Shown: positions 16,349-25,823, counted from the first letter of the stretch. The stretch is 64,000 nt of DNA from Starkeya sp. ORNL1 (GCF_012971745.1 NZ_CP048834.1:1922001-1986000); one strand, 5' to 3'. The notes: generated by a model from the sequence alone, not told the origin. Program-made: numbers and translations.

Positions 16349-17743
16349 TCAGTTCGCCTGGACGATGGAGGCAGGCTTCCAGGTGCCGTCGAGGGCTTCC
16401 GGCTTCGGCCAGTAGAGACGCATCACCATGTAGATCGGGCCGTCCGGCGCCGGCAGCCAGTTGGACTGCTTGTCGGCACCCGGATCGTCATGCTGCACAT
16501 AGATGGTCAGCGAGCCGTCCGGGTTCTTCTTCATGTCCGACAGCATCGGCGAGTTGATCAGGTAGCGGTTGATCGGGTTCTCGATCAGCAGCTGGGTCTT
16601 GCCGTCATACATCGTCACCGACCAGAAGGCGTTCACCGGGGGATAGGCGTCGGCCGGGAAGGTGATAGTGTAGTTGTGCTTGGAGCCGTCGAGCTTTTCG
16701 TCCTTGTTGTCCGTCTTCGCCATCGGATACAGCGCCTCGACGGCGTCGTTGCCGAAGATGCCGGCGAGCGCGGCGGCCGCGCGCAGCGTGTAGTCGCCAT
16801 CATAGAAGGCGCGGTTGCCGAAGGCGCTGCCGACCTGCCAGCCATTCTCCGACTTGCCGATGGTGTCGCGGCGGGCATCGATCTCCTCATAGCCCTTCTT
16901 GATGCCGAGCAGCGTCACGATCTTGCCGTCTGACAGCCCGGGGAGCTTGTAGGGAGCGCCGGCCTTGATCCCGATCTCGCCGAAGCGGGCGCGCAGCGCG
17001 GTCTCCTGCGACACCGGCGGGGTCAGGGTCCACAGGAAGTTGAGATAGGAGAACGCGTCTTCCTTGAACGCGCTGGCGCTGAAGGCCGGCCACTTGATCG
17101 CCGGCGCCGGCTTCGGCGCCGGGGTCTTGGCGAATTCGTGCAGCGTCTGGATCGTGTATTGCGCCTGGATCTTCTTGACGTTGTCGATATCGCCCGGATT
17201 CAACAATTGGGTGCGATAGATGACGACGCTGAAATCGGTCTCGCTGTTGAACACCTTGGCGATGCCCGCGGGGGTCTCGCCCTTCCAGCCCGGGCCGGCG
17301 ATCATGTAGCAGCCGGCATCGCTGCCGGTGGCGCGGGAGCCGATATAGCCGTAATTGAACGTATAGAGATCGACCAGCTGGACCGAGTAATAACGGCTCT
17401 TCTCCACCGCCGGAACGCACAGCACCACCGGCTCGGCCCGCAGATCCGCCGTCAGCACCGAATAGGGCGTGTCGCTGTTCGGCGTGACGATGGCCGTGTC
17501 CTTGGGCGTGAACACCTGGGCGTCGCTGACGATGGTGTTGAACGGGCCCTTATATTGTGAGTTCTTCTTGTCGACATTGAACTGGTAGATCGCCTTGTAG
17601 GCCGCGATCATCGGGAAGGCATAGACATAGGCCTCCTTGGCGATGTCGTAGCGGTCGAGCAGGCCGGGCTCGGCCCTGGCCCCGGCCGGGGCAAGCGTGG
17701 TCAGCGTCAGGCAAGCGGCTGCTGTCGCAACGGCCATTCTCAT
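16349..17743 (-). CDS. DUF1254/DUF1214-domain exported protein, paralogue 1
   Basis: Periplasmic protein of 464 residues with an N-terminal signal peptide (VATAAACLTLTTLAPAGARA). The N-terminal half is DUF1254 (EAYVYAFPMIAAYKAIYQF, NSDTPYSVLTADLRAEPVV) and the C-terminal half DUF1214 (the PPVNAFWSVTMYD core and a WLPAP-DGP-YMVMRLYWPK end). Function of the family is not established. The start at 17743 has GGAG seven bases upstream; a 20-codon upstream extension reads into repeat DNA. A second, diverged copy lies at 20421, with an outer-membrane barrel and AraC gene between them. Confidence 0.88.
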   Translation of the reverse strand: MRMAVATAAACLTLTTLAPAGARAEPGLLDRYDIAKEAYVYAFPMIAAYKAIYQFNVDKKNSQYKGPFNTIVSDAQVFTPKDTAIVTPNSDTPYSVLTADLRAEPVVLCVPAVEKSRYYSVQLVDLYTFNYGYIGSRATGSDAGCYMIAGPGWKGETPAGIAKVFNSETDFSVVIYRTQLLNPGDIDNVKKIQAQYTIQTLHEFAKTPAPKPAPAIKWPAFSASAFKEDAFSYLNFLWTLTPPVSQETALRARFGEIGIKAGAPYKLPGLSDGKIVTLLGIKKGYEEIDARRDTIGKSENGWQVGSAFGNRAFYDGDYTLRAAAALAGIFGNDAVEALYPMAKTDNKDEKLDGSKHNYTITFPADAYPPVNAFWSVTMYDGKTQLLIENPINRYLINSPMLSDMKKNPDGSLTIYVQHDDPGADKQSNWLPAPDGPIYMVMRLYWPKPEALDGTWKPASIVQAN

Positions 17744-17788
17744 GGTCTGCTCCAAATAATTCCAGATGATGCTGTCGGGCCGGCGCTC

Positions 17789-17898
17789 GAGCATGTTCCG
17801 CAAAAGCTGGAAGACCTTTGCGATGACAACATGCTCCAGCGTATTGAATCTAGAGCACTATCTTGTCGCTCGGATGATGCCATCCGAGTGGATAGGGC
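17789..17898. repeat. GAGCAT-type rhizobial intergenic repeat, unit 1
   Basis: Contains GAGCATGTTCCGCAAAAG, then TATTGAATCTAGAGCACT and a CGGATGATGCCATCCG hairpin. This resembles the common GAGCAT-type intergenic sequence of Hyphomicrobiales genomes. Confidence 0.7.
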
Positions 17899-17917
17899 GC
17901 CCGGCAGGCCGGGGTCC

Positions 17918-18032
17918 AGAGCATTTCCCGATCAGATGGAATCATCTGATCGAAGAGGAATTGCTCCAATCTATTGAATCTGGAGCACTCATCTTTCGTT
18001 CGGATGCTTTCATCCGAACGATAAGGGCTCCA
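17918..18032. repeat. GAGCAT-type rhizobial intergenic repeat, unit 2
   Basis: Tandem neighbour of unit 1 with TATTGAATCTGGAGCACT and a longer hairpin (TTCGGATG...CATCCGAA). An extra GATCAGATG...CATCTGATC palindrome lies in the first part. The two units fill the gap between the DUF1254 gene and the barrel gene. Confidence 0.7.
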
Positions 18033-18036
18033 GGTC

Positions 18037-18855
18037 TCAGAAATGGTAGGCGATACTGGTGAACACGCCGTGCTGGGTGACGTTGTAGAGAAAGCCGTCA
18101 TCCTCATAGTCGGTGTAGATGGCGCGGTAGCCGATCGCGCTCGAGATCGAGGGCGTCCACATGTAGCCGAGCGCGGCGAAGCCCTGCGCGGTCAACTTCG
18201 AGGACACGCCGAAGCCGCCGACGTCACCGATCACGTTGAGGAACCACTTCTCATTGATGTCGTAGTGCAGGCTGAACCCGACCGTCGGGTCGATCCACTG
18301 CTTGGTGCCCTCGCGGCTGATCTCGACCGGGAACAGCGTCGGGCTGATGTCGACGTCGGCCTTCAGATGCTGGTAGCGGAAGCCGACCGTGGCGCTGAGC
18401 TCGACATTCTCCGGCAGGCCAAGCGGCAGCCGGTAGCCGACGAGGCCGGAGGCGATGACCTGGGTCAGGCTGACATCGACCCCCGTGTCATTGCGGCCGA
18501 AGCTGCCGCCGGCCGAGAGATTGGCATAGATCAGGTCGGTCAGGATCATCCATTTGTCGTTCTTGGCCATGAACGAGCCCATCAGCGCGCCGTCGAGATG
18601 CTTGAGCGCGTCCCAGGCGCTGACATCGACATCGACGGGCGGCAGGTTGCGCACGCCGGTCTCGCCATTGATCGCCGTCGCCCAGCCATAGGCGGTGGCC
18701 TGATAGGTCCAGCCCGACGACGGTTCTACCACCACGGGCGGGGCCTTATAGGCGGGCACCGGCATGTCCGCAGCTTTGACGGGCACAATCGCCATCAACA
18801 GCGAGGTAAAACCGGCGGCGAAGACTGTTTTGCCGGCTAGAACAAGAGATTTCAT
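18037..18855 (-). CDS. outer-membrane beta-barrel protein
   Basis: Outer-membrane protein of 272 residues. A signal peptide (AGKTVFAAGFTSLLMAIVPVKA) is followed by alternating amphipathic strands and a C-terminal phenylalanine (SIAYHF), the typical barrel-assembly signal. It is about the size of OmpW/porin-like or lipid A-related barrels, but I do not recognise the exact family. The Met at 18855 fits the signal peptide. A candidate AraC site lies 100 bp upstream, and the regulator gene starts divergently beyond it. Confidence 0.8.
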   Translation of the reverse strand: MKSLVLAGKTVFAAGFTSLLMAIVPVKAADMPVPAYKAPPVVVEPSSGWTYQATAYGWATAINGETGVRNLPPVDVDVSAWDALKHLDGALMGSFMAKNDKWMILTDLIYANLSAGGSFGRNDTGVDVSLTQVIASGLVGYRLPLGLPENVELSATVGFRYQHLKADVDISPTLFPVEISREGTKQWIDPTVGFSLHYDINEKWFLNVIGDVGGFGVSSKLTAQGFAALGYMWTPSISSAIGYRAIYTDYEDDGFLYNVTQHGVFTSIAYHF

Positions 18856-18954
18856 CCGCTTCCCGCCCCCAAGCTCTCGAGGCCCCGAATCCGCATTCAG
18901 AGGGGCCGTTCCAGAACTTTGCGCGCCCACCAAGCCGCAATTTCAGATGGAGCG

Positions 18955-18972
18955 CTTGACATTTAATGACAC
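18955..18972 (+). promoter_or_regulatory. candidate AraC operator, site 2
   Basis: CTTGACATTTAATGACAC lies midway between the barrel gene (reading left) and the AraC gene (reading right). With the nearly identical site at 14645 it suggests one regulator acting on the lipoprotein hydrolase, the barrel and itself. Confidence 0.5.
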
Positions 18973-19063
18973 ACCTTTGACCGTCTGTCCCGGCACGTCG
19001 CGTTCCGCCGCAACTCTTCCACGGCAGTTCGCGGTGGGGCTCGTCCAGCCTCGGGGGCGCGGC

Positions 19064-20155
19064 ATGACGATATCGATGCAGGATGACGGTGTGGTGGATG
19101 CCGCGCCGGTGATGGTATTCAGGGCGGGATTGGGCCGCCGGGTACCTTATGGCTATATCCGTATCGGACCCGGAATCGCCATTCCCGCCGTGCTGCGTGA
19201 TTTCAATGTCGCGATCGAGCCGCTGCTGCGGCGCGTCGGCGTGCCGGGCGACCTGTTCGCCGACCCCGACAATGCCCTGCCCTACCGCGATTTCTGCCAG
19301 CTGCTTTCGCTCTGCGTGGAGGCGATCAAGCGCGATGATTTCGGCCTCCTGATCTGCGAGAAGACCGGCGCCTCCAATCTCGGCCTGGTCGGCTTCCTGC
19401 TGCAGCAGGCCCCGGATGTGCGCTCCGCGCTGGGCGACCTGGTGCGTTATCTCCATCACAATGATCGCGGCGCCGTGCCGTTCATGACGATTGCCGGCGG
19501 CATGGTCACGCTCGGCTACCAGATCTCCGAGCCGGACATGCCGGCGGCCGAGCATGTCTATGACGGCGCGCTGGCGATCGGGCGCAACATCATGCGGGCG
19601 TTCTGCGGGCCGAACTGGACGCCGCTCGAGGTCACGCTGTCGCGCAAGCGGCCGGTCTCGCCCGCCCGCCACGAGCGCTTCTATGGCGCGCCGGTGCGAT
19701 TCGGCGCCGAGCGCAGTGCCCTGTTCTTCCGCGAGGAATGGCTCGACACCCCGATCCACACCGCCGACCCGATGCTGCGGCGGATGCTGCAGGAGCAGGT
19801 CGACCTCCTGGAGATCGAGGAGGCCGGCAATGTCACCGAGCAGGTGCGCCGGCTCATGCGCACCTCGCTGCTCACCAGCGGCGCCTCGCTCGGCGACCTC
19901 TCGGAATTACTGCAGATGAACCGTCGCACGCTGGCGCGTCATCTCGATGCCGAGGGCACCAGCTTCAAGAAGATATCGGACGAGGTGCATTTCGACGTCG
20001 CCCGGCATCTGCTCGCCAACACCGCCATGTCGGTCACCGATGTCAGCCTGGCGCTGCACTATTCCGAGACCAGCTCCTTCACCAGGGCCTTCCGCGGCTG
20101 GGCCGGCCTCGCCCCCAGCGAATGGCGCGCAATGCACGGCGCCGGCAAGGAGTGA
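19064..20155 (+). CDS. AraC-family regulator with N-terminal Arabinose_bd-type domain
   Basis: Regulator of 363 residues. The N-terminal 200 residues match the ligand-sensing part of OruR/ArgR-like AraC proteins (DFCQLLSLCVEAIKRDDFGL, then NLGLVGFLLQQAPDVRSALGDLVRYL). The C-terminal part is the double helix-turn-helix (SELLQMNRRTLARHLDAEGT and DVSLALHYSETSSFTRAFR). The frame is open far upstream, but the ATG at 19064 gives the family N-terminus; 19076 is an alternative. It sits between the two DUF1254 genes and is the natural candidate to control the group. Confidence 0.87.
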   Translation: MTISMQDDGVVDAAPVMVFRAGLGRRVPYGYIRIGPGIAIPAVLRDFNVAIEPLLRRVGVPGDLFADPDNALPYRDFCQLLSLCVEAIKRDDFGLLICEKTGASNLGLVGFLLQQAPDVRSALGDLVRYLHHNDRGAVPFMTIAGGMVTLGYQISEPDMPAAEHVYDGALAIGRNIMRAFCGPNWTPLEVTLSRKRPVSPARHERFYGAPVRFGAERSALFFREEWLDTPIHTADPMLRRMLQEQVDLLEIEEAGNVTEQVRRLMRTSLLTSGASLGDLSELLQMNRRTLARHLDAEGTSFKKISDEVHFDVARHLLANTAMSVTDVSLALHYSETSSFTRAFRGWAGLAPSEWRAMHGAGKE

Positions 20156-20167
20156 GTTTCAAAGCAA

Positions 20168-20279
20168 CCTCATCCTGAGGCGCGAGCGCAGCGAGCCTCG
20201 AAGGATGATGAAGCAGAAGACGGCCATCGGGGATGGGCATCTTTCGAGGCCCGGCGCTGCCGGGCACCTCAGGATGAGG
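20168..20279. repeat. family A palindromic repeat, copy 5, inverted arm order
   Basis: Shares its spacer with the copy at 14757. The second half has CATCTTTCG instead of CATCCTTCG, a single decayed base. Confidence 0.92.
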
Positions 20280-20340
20280 TCGCTTTTTGCGGAGCACCCT
20301 CCTTCCCCTTCTCCCTCCCATTGTCAGAAAATGGTGAAAC

Positions 20341-20359
20341 CTTGTCCTCATCTGACAAG
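20341..20359. promoter_or_regulatory. inverted repeat upstream of DUF1254 paralogue 2
   Basis: CTTGTC, seven bases, GACAAG form an inverted repeat 62 bp before the start codon. On the minus strand it reads TTGTCAGATGAGGACA, which loosely resembles the AraC candidate sites (11 of 16 positions), so it might be a weaker site of the same regulator. Confidence 0.35.
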
Positions 20360-20420
20360 CGGTAAATGTGCTTTCGTCCTACGCCCCCAAGGCGAGCTGT
20401 TCGCATCCATGTGAGGGCGC

Positions 20421-21872
20421 ATGAGACACTATTCTATTTCCCTTGCGGCAGGCGTGGCCCTGTCGCTGCTCCTGGCCGGCGGCATGCCCGCGGCGGCGCA
20501 GGATCTGTCCTCGATCCCGGCCGCGGAGGCCAAGGAGATCGCGATCGACGCCTATACCTACGGCTATTCGCTGATCACCACCGAAGTCACCCGCGTGCAG
20601 ATGTCGAACGTGGCCAAGGCCGACGAGTTGCGCTCGCCGATGGGCCAGTTCACCAATGTGAAGCGCTATCCGCCCGGCAATTATCGCGGCGTCTCGGCAC
20701 CGAACGCCGACACGCTCTATTCGCTGGCCTGGATCGATGTCGGCAAGGAGCCGACCGTGTTCTCCCATCCCGACATGGGCAAGCGCTTCTTCCTGTTCCC
20801 GATGTACAGCCTGTGGATGCCGGTGGTGGAATCGCCGGGCACCCGCACCGCTGGCGGCAAGGCGGCGACCTATCTCATCACCGGCCCCGGCTGGTCCGGC
20901 ACCGTGCCCACCGGCATGACGCAGATCAAGTCGCCGACCCGCTACATGGTCATCCTCGGCCGCACCTATGCCGACGGCAGCCCCAAGGATTACAAGGCGG
21001 TGAATGCGCTGCAGGCGCAGTACAAGCTGGTGCCGCTCAGCGGCTACGGCAAGAAGGACTACAAATACGTCGTCCCGCCGGTCGATCCCAATCCCGGCTT
21101 CAGCATGACCGACAAGCCGCAGGACGTCATCAATGCGATGGACACCTCGGCCTATTTCAACATGATGACGCGGCTGATGGGCTCCGACATCGCCCCGCCG
21201 GCCGCCGAGGACGCGCCGATCGTCGCGCGCCTTGCAAAGATCGGCATCGTGCCCGGCCAGAAGTTCGACATCACCAAGCTCTCGCCGGACGCCCAGGCGG
21301 CGCTCAAGGATGTCGGCAAGGAAGCCTCGGCCAAGATCTTCGCTGCCCAGTCCACCTCCGGCACGCTGCAGAATGGCTGGCGCATTCCGGGTGCGGCGGG
21401 CACTTACGGCACCGATTATCTCGGCCGCGCGCTGGTGGCGGCCTTCGGCTGGCCGGCGAACCTGCCTGAGGACGCGGTCTATCCCTATGCCGCGGCCGAC
21501 GGCGCCGGCCAGAAGCTGGTGGGCACCAACAAGTACACGCTGACCTTCGCCAAGGGCGAGACGCCGCCGGTCGACGGCTTCTGGTCCATCACCATGTACA
21601 TCATCGATGGCGGCTGGTGGTTCTACCCGAACCCGCTGAACAAGTTCACGGTGAGCATGCGCGACAAGCCGAAGTTCAACGCGGACGGCTCGCTCACGCT
21701 GTATCTGCAGAACGAGTCCCCGGGCAAGGCGAAGCAGGCCAACTGGCTGCCGGCGCCGAAGGGCGAGTTCATCGCGATGATGCGCATGTACTGGCCCAAG
21801 GCGAATTCGCCCTCGATCCTGCCGCCCGGCAAGGGCACCTGGCAGCCGGCGCCGCTGGTGCAGGTGAAGTGA
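20421..21872 (+). CDS. DUF1254/DUF1214-domain exported protein, paralogue 2
   Basis: Periplasmic protein of 483 residues with a signal peptide cleaved about AAA-QDL. DUF1254 region: AIDAYTYGYSLITTEVTRVQ and PNADTLYSLAWIDVGKEP. DUF1214 region: PPVDGFWSITMY and a WLPAPKGEFIAMMRMYWPK end that closely parallels paralogue 1. It ends in a strong intrinsic terminator. No catalytic activity has been assigned to this family that I know of. The 265-bp gap before it holds a repeat and an inverted repeat. Confidence 0.88.
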   Translation: MRHYSISLAAGVALSLLLAGGMPAAAQDLSSIPAAEAKEIAIDAYTYGYSLITTEVTRVQMSNVAKADELRSPMGQFTNVKRYPPGNYRGVSAPNADTLYSLAWIDVGKEPTVFSHPDMGKRFFLFPMYSLWMPVVESPGTRTAGGKAATYLITGPGWSGTVPTGMTQIKSPTRYMVILGRTYADGSPKDYKAVNALQAQYKLVPLSGYGKKDYKYVVPPVDPNPGFSMTDKPQDVINAMDTSAYFNMMTRLMGSDIAPPAAEDAPIVARLAKIGIVPGQKFDITKLSPDAQAALKDVGKEASAKIFAAQSTSGTLQNGWRIPGAAGTYGTDYLGRALVAAFGWPANLPEDAVYPYAAADGAGQKLVGTNKYTLTFAKGETPPVDGFWSITMYIIDGGWWFYPNPLNKFTVSMRDKPKFNADGSLTLYLQNESPGKAKQANWLPAPKGEFIAMMRMYWPKANSPSILPPGKGTWQPAPLVQVK

Positions 21873-21900
21873 CCTGATTACTACAAGCCCCCCGACCGCC

Positions 21901-21933
21901 GCCCCGTGCCCCCGCACGGGGCGGTTCGCTTTT
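21901..21933 (+). terminator. intrinsic terminator of DUF1254 paralogue 2
   Basis: GCCCCGTG, a CCCCC loop and GCACGGGGC form a near-perfect hairpin followed by a short T tract (GGTTCGCTTTT), 28 bp after the stop codon. Confidence 0.85.
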
Positions 21934-21948
21934 GGGGGCATCGATGCC

Positions 21949-22050
21949 GTCATCCCGGCCGTAGCGCAGCGGAGAGCCGGGATCGCGTGAAGGTGTTGTG
22001 CATCACCTTCCTACGATCCCGGATCGGCCTTACGGCCGTCCGGGATGACG
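21949..22050. repeat. family B palindromic repeat, copy 2
   Basis: Ends TCCGGGATGACGAC, which is the closest match in the window to the two target guides of the IS110 bridge RNA (7/8 plus a wobble on one side, full match on the other). Confidence 0.93.
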
Positions 22051-22081
22051 ACAAATGGAGAGGACGAAGCAGAGCGCCCCC

Positions 22082-22690
22082 TCATTCCCCCCAGCGCGTC
22101 ACCAGCGCCTCGACATCCGGCCGCTTGCGCTCGCCGGGCACTTCCTTCGCGGTGCCGACATGGACGATGCCGGCAATGCGCTCGCCGTCCTCGATCCCCA
22201 GCACCCGCAGCGCCCGCTCGTTCATCGTCGCCCAGCCGGTGAGCCAGGTGGCGCCGTAGCCGAGCGCGTGCGCGGCATGCAGCAGGTTCATGCACACCGC
22301 CCCGGCGGAGAGCTCCTGCTCGAACACCGGGATCTTGGTGGTGCGGTCCGGCCGGCTGACCACGATGATCGCCAGCGGGGCGTGGTTGAACACCCGGGAG
22401 ATGATGCCCGCCCATTTCAGCCGCTGCGCCGGGTCGGGCTGCGGGCCCTCCTCCTCATAGACCGCGCCGAGCCGCGCCCCGGCCTCAAGCCGCGCATCGC
22501 CCTCCAGCAGGATCAGCCGCCACGGCTCCAGCCCGGCATGGTCGGGCACGCGCAGCGCGAGGCGCAGCAGGCGGCTCAGTTCCTCCGGTGAGGGGCCTGG
22601 CGCGGCGAGCGCAGTGGTGCCGACCGAGCGCCGCGCCTCCATCAGGGCAAGCACCGCCTCGCGATCGCTGAGGACTTCGGTATCGGACAT
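22082..22690 (-). CDS. nitroreductase-family flavoprotein (YdjA-like)
   Basis: FMN enzyme of 202 residues reducing nitro or quinone-like compounds with NAD(P)H; the natural substrate is unknown. The pattern EARRSVG near the start, the PDHAGLEPWRLILLEG flavin region and GATWLTGWA are as in YdjA-type nitroreductases, and the length is right for the compact subgroup. The start chosen (MSDTEVL) has GGAG-like sequence upstream (CGGGAGTGTCCG). It is a single gene divergent from an acetyltransferase. Confidence 0.85.
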   Translation of the reverse strand: MSDTEVLSDREAVLALMEARRSVGTTALAAPGPSPEELSRLLRLALRVPDHAGLEPWRLILLEGDARLEAGARLGAVYEEEGPQPDPAQRLKWAGIISRVFNHAPLAIIVVSRPDRTTKIPVFEQELSAGAVCMNLLHAAHALGYGATWLTGWATMNERALRVLGIEDGERIAGIVHVGTAKEVPGERKRPDVEALVTRWGE

Positions 22691-22848
22691 CGGACACTCC
22701 CGGAAAGACATTGCCGCTTCCTGCGCGCCTCGCTCGCCGAGGTCAATCATCGCGCCTAACGCAAAATCACCTGCTGGGACTGTCAGGGTCGACATTATAC
22801 GCTTATCTCTTTGCACAACGCTGCGCAGGGCAGCACAAGGAGGAAAGC

Positions 22849-23163
22849 ATGGGCATGAACGGCGAGATCCTGGTGCGCGACAATCCGGCGGAGAATCGCT
22901 TCGAGACCGAGGTCGAAGGCCATCTCGCGGTCGCCCAATATGTGCTCACCCCCGGCGGCATCATCTTCACCCATACCGAAGTGCCGCATGAACTGGGCGG
23001 GCGCGGCATCGCCACCAAGCTGGTCGAAGCCGGTCTCGCCAGCGCCCGCCAGCGCAAGCTTTCGGTGATTCCGCGCTGCGGCGTGTTCGCCCGCTACATG
23101 CAGAAGCATCCGGAAACCGCCGACCTGTTGCAGCCCGACATCAGGGCCACGCTCGGCATCTGA
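22849..23163 (+). CDS. GNAT-fold N-acetyltransferase, small COG2388 type
   Basis: Short acetyltransferase-like protein of 104 residues. It has the core strand (IIFTHTEVP), the CoA-binding region (GGRGIATKLVEAGL) and the RKLSVIPRCGVFARYMQKHPE ending typical of the YidJ/COG2388 group. A strong AAGGAGGAAA at 22838-22847 decides the start. The acceptor substrate is unknown. Confidence 0.87.
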   Translation: MGMNGEILVRDNPAENRFETEVEGHLAVAQYVLTPGGIIFTHTEVPHELGGRGIATKLVEAGLASARQRKLSVIPRCGVFARYMQKHPETADLLQPDIRATLGI

Positions 23164-23281
23164 TCGACCCGGAATCGGACGCTCCGCGGGCCGCATTCTC
23201 ACCCTTCGTTAACGCTGTTGTCGCTACCACTAGAGCACTCCAGCGTAGGGGCGCCAGTCGCGCCCGAAGGGTACTTGCTTC

Positions 23282-25792
23282 ATGCGATTCACGGCGCGTC
23301 CTTATCCCGGAACCGGCAGCGTCACACCCGGCGAAGCGGCTCCTGCCGCCGACCCGCGGCGCGGCGAAACCCCAGAGAATTCAAGCGACAAGCGGCTGCC
23401 GCGGGGCAATACCGTGGTGCCGCGGGTAGCTCCGCGCGCCAAGCAGCCGGAGCTGCCCGAGCCCTCGCTGCTGCAGAACCCGGTGCCGAGCTGGCTGCAG
23501 CCCTTCACCATGCCGAGCAACCGCAGCACCCGCTTCACCCGCACGCCGGATTACCTCCTGCGCCCGCGCGAGGAGAAGCCCCCGGTGGCGATGGAAACCG
23601 CGCCGGAATGGGTGGCGGAAAGCGAGACCGAAAACCCAAGTTCGGCCCTCATCCCCGGACGTGATCCGGGGATCCAGCCGACCAGCATGCACCTGGATTC
23701 CCGGGACGAGCCCGCGGATGAGGGTGATCTGCCTGATGACGGTCGCTTCGAGGGCGCCGCGCCCGATATGGGGCCGTCGCAGCCGCACTCGGTGCGCCGC
23801 ATCGCGGGCATGCTGCGGCTCGACTGGGACCAGCCGCCGGCCGTCGAGCAGGACCATCTCGACACCGAGCCGGAACTGGAAGCGGAGCCGGAGCCCGAGG
23901 CCCCCATCTTCACCGCCAGCTTCGAAACCTCGTTTTCCTGGCCGGCCTACGCCGCCGCGACGCTGGCGGTAACGCCGCCCGCGCCGGCTCCCGTCGCGGT
24001 CCAGCCCGCACCCGCTCCGGTCGCCCCCGTCGTCGCCGAGCCGGCTGCGGTCGTGGTTCCGCTCGCCAGCGCCCGTCCGGCCCGCAAGCCGTTGCTGGCA
24101 CGCCAGCCCGAGCCGGCGCGCCAGCCCGAGCCCGCGCGCCAACCTGAACCCGCGCGCCAACCCGAACCCGTGCGAAGCGAGCCGCCCGCCCCCGCCCCGG
24201 TCCGCGCCGCCGAGCCCCCACCGCCGCCGGCTCCTGCGCCGATCGTGCGTGCCCATTCCGGCGAGTACGAACTGCCGCCGCTCGAACTGCTGGCCGAACC
24301 GATCAGCAGCGAGCCAAATTACGAGCTCTCCGCCGACGTGCTCGACCGCAATTCGGTGAAGCTCCAGCAGGTGCTGCACGATTTCGGCGTGCGCGGCGAG
24401 ATCATCGACGCCAATCCCGGCCCGGTGGTCACGCTCTATGAGCTGGAGCCGGCGCCCGGCACCAAATCCTCCCGCGTCATCGGCCTCTCCGCCGACATTT
24501 CCCGCTCGATGAGCGCGCTCTCCGCCCGCGTCGCGGTGGTGGAAGGGCGCAATGTCATCGGCATCGAACTGCCCAATCAGAAGCGCGAAATGGTGTGGCT
24601 GCGCGAACTGCTCGCCAGCCATGATTTCGAGATCGCCAAGGTCAAGCTCGGCATCGCGCTCGGCAAGACCATCGGCGGCGAGCCGGTGATCGTCGATCTC
24701 GCCCGCATGCCGCATCTGCTGGTGGCCGGCACCACCGGCTCCGGCAAGTCGGTCGCCATCAATACGATGATCCTGTCGCTGCTCTACCGGCACCGGCCGG
24801 AAGACTGCCGGCTGATCATGATCGACCCGAAGATGCTGGAACTCTCGGTCTATGAGGGCATCCCGCATCTTCTGACCCCGGTCGTCACCGATCCGAAGAA
24901 GGCGGTGATCGCCCTGAAGTGGGCGGTGCGCGAGATGGAGGAGCGCTACAAGAAGATGTCGCGCCTCGGCGTGCGCAACATCGACGGCTACAATGCCCGC
25001 GTCGCGGAGGCCCGCGCCCGCGGCGAGACCATCACCCGCGTCGTGCAGACCGGTTTCGACAAGGAAACCGGCCGCATGGCTGAGGAAGAGGAGGTGATGG
25101 ACCTCTCGGCCCTGCCCTATATCGTCGTCATCGTCGACGAGATGGCCGACCTGATGATGGTCGCCGGCAAGGACATTGAAGGCGCCATCCAGCGCCTCGC
25201 CCAGATGGCCCGCGCTGCCGGCATCCATTTGATCATGGCGACGCAGCGCCCCTCGGTCGACGTCATCACCGGCACCATCAAGGCGAACTTCCCGACCCGC
25301 ATCTCCTTCCAGGTCACGAGCAAGATCGACTCGCGCACCATCCTCGGCGAGCAGGGTGCGGAACAGCTGCTCGGCCAGGGCGACATGCTCCATATGGCCG
25401 GCGGCGGGCGCATTTCGCGCGTCCACGGTCCGTTCGTCTCCGACCAGGAGGTCGAGCGCGTGGTCGAGCATCTGAAGGCTCAAGGGCGCCCGGACTATGT
25501 CGACGCCGTTACCGCCGGCGAGGAAGAGAAGCCGGCCGAGGATGGCGAAGACAGTGCCGTGTTCGACAAGAGCGCGATGGGTGAGGAAGGCGGCGATCTC
25601 TACGACCAGGCGGTCGCCGTGGTGATGCGCGACCGCAAGGCCTCGACCTCCTACATCCAGCGCCGCCTGCAGATCGGCTACAACCGCGCCGCCTCGCTGA
25701 TGGAGCGCATGGAAAACGAGGGGCTCGTCGGCCCCGCCAACCACGCCGGCAAGCGCGACATCCTGATGGACGGCCGCGGCGGCGGGTATTGA
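23282..25792 (+). CDS. ftsK: FtsK/SpoIIIE-type DNA translocase without membrane helices
   Basis: ATP-driven DNA pump of 836 residues involved in chromosome segregation. The motor shows Walker A ([12 protein letters not shown]), Walker B ([14 protein letters not shown]), the [17 protein letters not shown] region and the C-terminal gamma winged helix ([21 protein letters not shown]) that reads KOPS sites. Unlike classical FtsK, the first 330 residues contain no hydrophobic segment. They are disordered and proline-rich, with a run of Q-P-E-P-A-R units at about 275-295. Many Hyphomicrobiales carry such a soluble copy beside a membrane-bound one. Codons about 122-147 are a family C palindromic repeat read in frame. 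Confidence 0.93.
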   Translation: MRFTARPYPGTGSVTPGEAAPAADPRRGETPENSSDKRLPRGNTVVPRVAPRAKQPELPEPSLLQNPVPSWLQPFTMPSNRSTRFTRTPDYLLRPREEKPPVAMETAPEWVAESETENPSSALIPGRDPGIQPTSMHLDSRDEPADEGDLPDDGRFEGAAPDMGPSQPHSVRRIAGMLRLDWDQPPAVEQDHLDTEPELEAEPEPEAPIFTASFETSFSWPAYAAATLAVTPPAPAPVAVQPAPAPVAPVVAEPAAVVVPLASARPARKPLLARQPEPARQPEPARQPEPARQPEPVRSEPPAPAPVRAAEPPPPPAPAPIVRAHSGEYELPPLELLAEPISSEPNYELSADVLDRNSVKLQQVLHDFGVRGEIIDANPGPVVTLYELEPAPGTKSSRVIGLSADISRSMSALSARVAVVEGRNVIGIELPNQKREMVWLRELLASHDFEIAKVKLGIALGKTIGGEPVIVDLARMPHLLVAGTTGSGKSVAINTMILSLLYRHRPEDCRLIMIDPKMLELSVYEGIPHLLTPVVTDPKKAVIALKWAVREMEERYKKMSRLGVRNIDGYNARVAEARARGETITRVVQTGFDKETGRMAEEEEVMDLSALPYIVVIVDEMADLMMVAGKDIEGAIQRLAQMARAAGIHLIMATQRPSVDVITGTIKANFPTRISFQVTSKIDSRTILGEQGAEQLLGQGDMLHMAGGGRISRVHGPFVSDQEVERVVEHLKAQGRPDYVDAVTAGEEEKPAEDGEDSAVFDKSAMGEEGGDLYDQAVAVVMRDRKASTSYIQRRLQIGYNRAASLMERMENEGLVGPANHAGKRDILMDGRGGGY
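23648..23723. repeat. family C palindromic repeat, copy 3, inside the ftsK reading frame
   Basis: CTCATCCCCGG and GATCCGGGGATCCAG at the left and ATTCCCGGGACGAGCCCG with GGATGAGG at the right. It is translated as part of the disordered linker of FtsK ([12 protein letters not shown] then SRDEPADEG) without breaking the frame. Confidence 0.85.
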
Positions 25793-25823
25793 GGGGCGCG
25801 CTCCTCGCCGCTCCCCACCAGCC

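Noticed and set aside
18956..18985. TTGACA at 18956 as a sigma-70 -35 box for the AraC gene
   Set aside because: No acceptable -10 hexamer follows at 16-18 bp, and the same block recurs at 14645 in another context, which fits a protein-binding site better.
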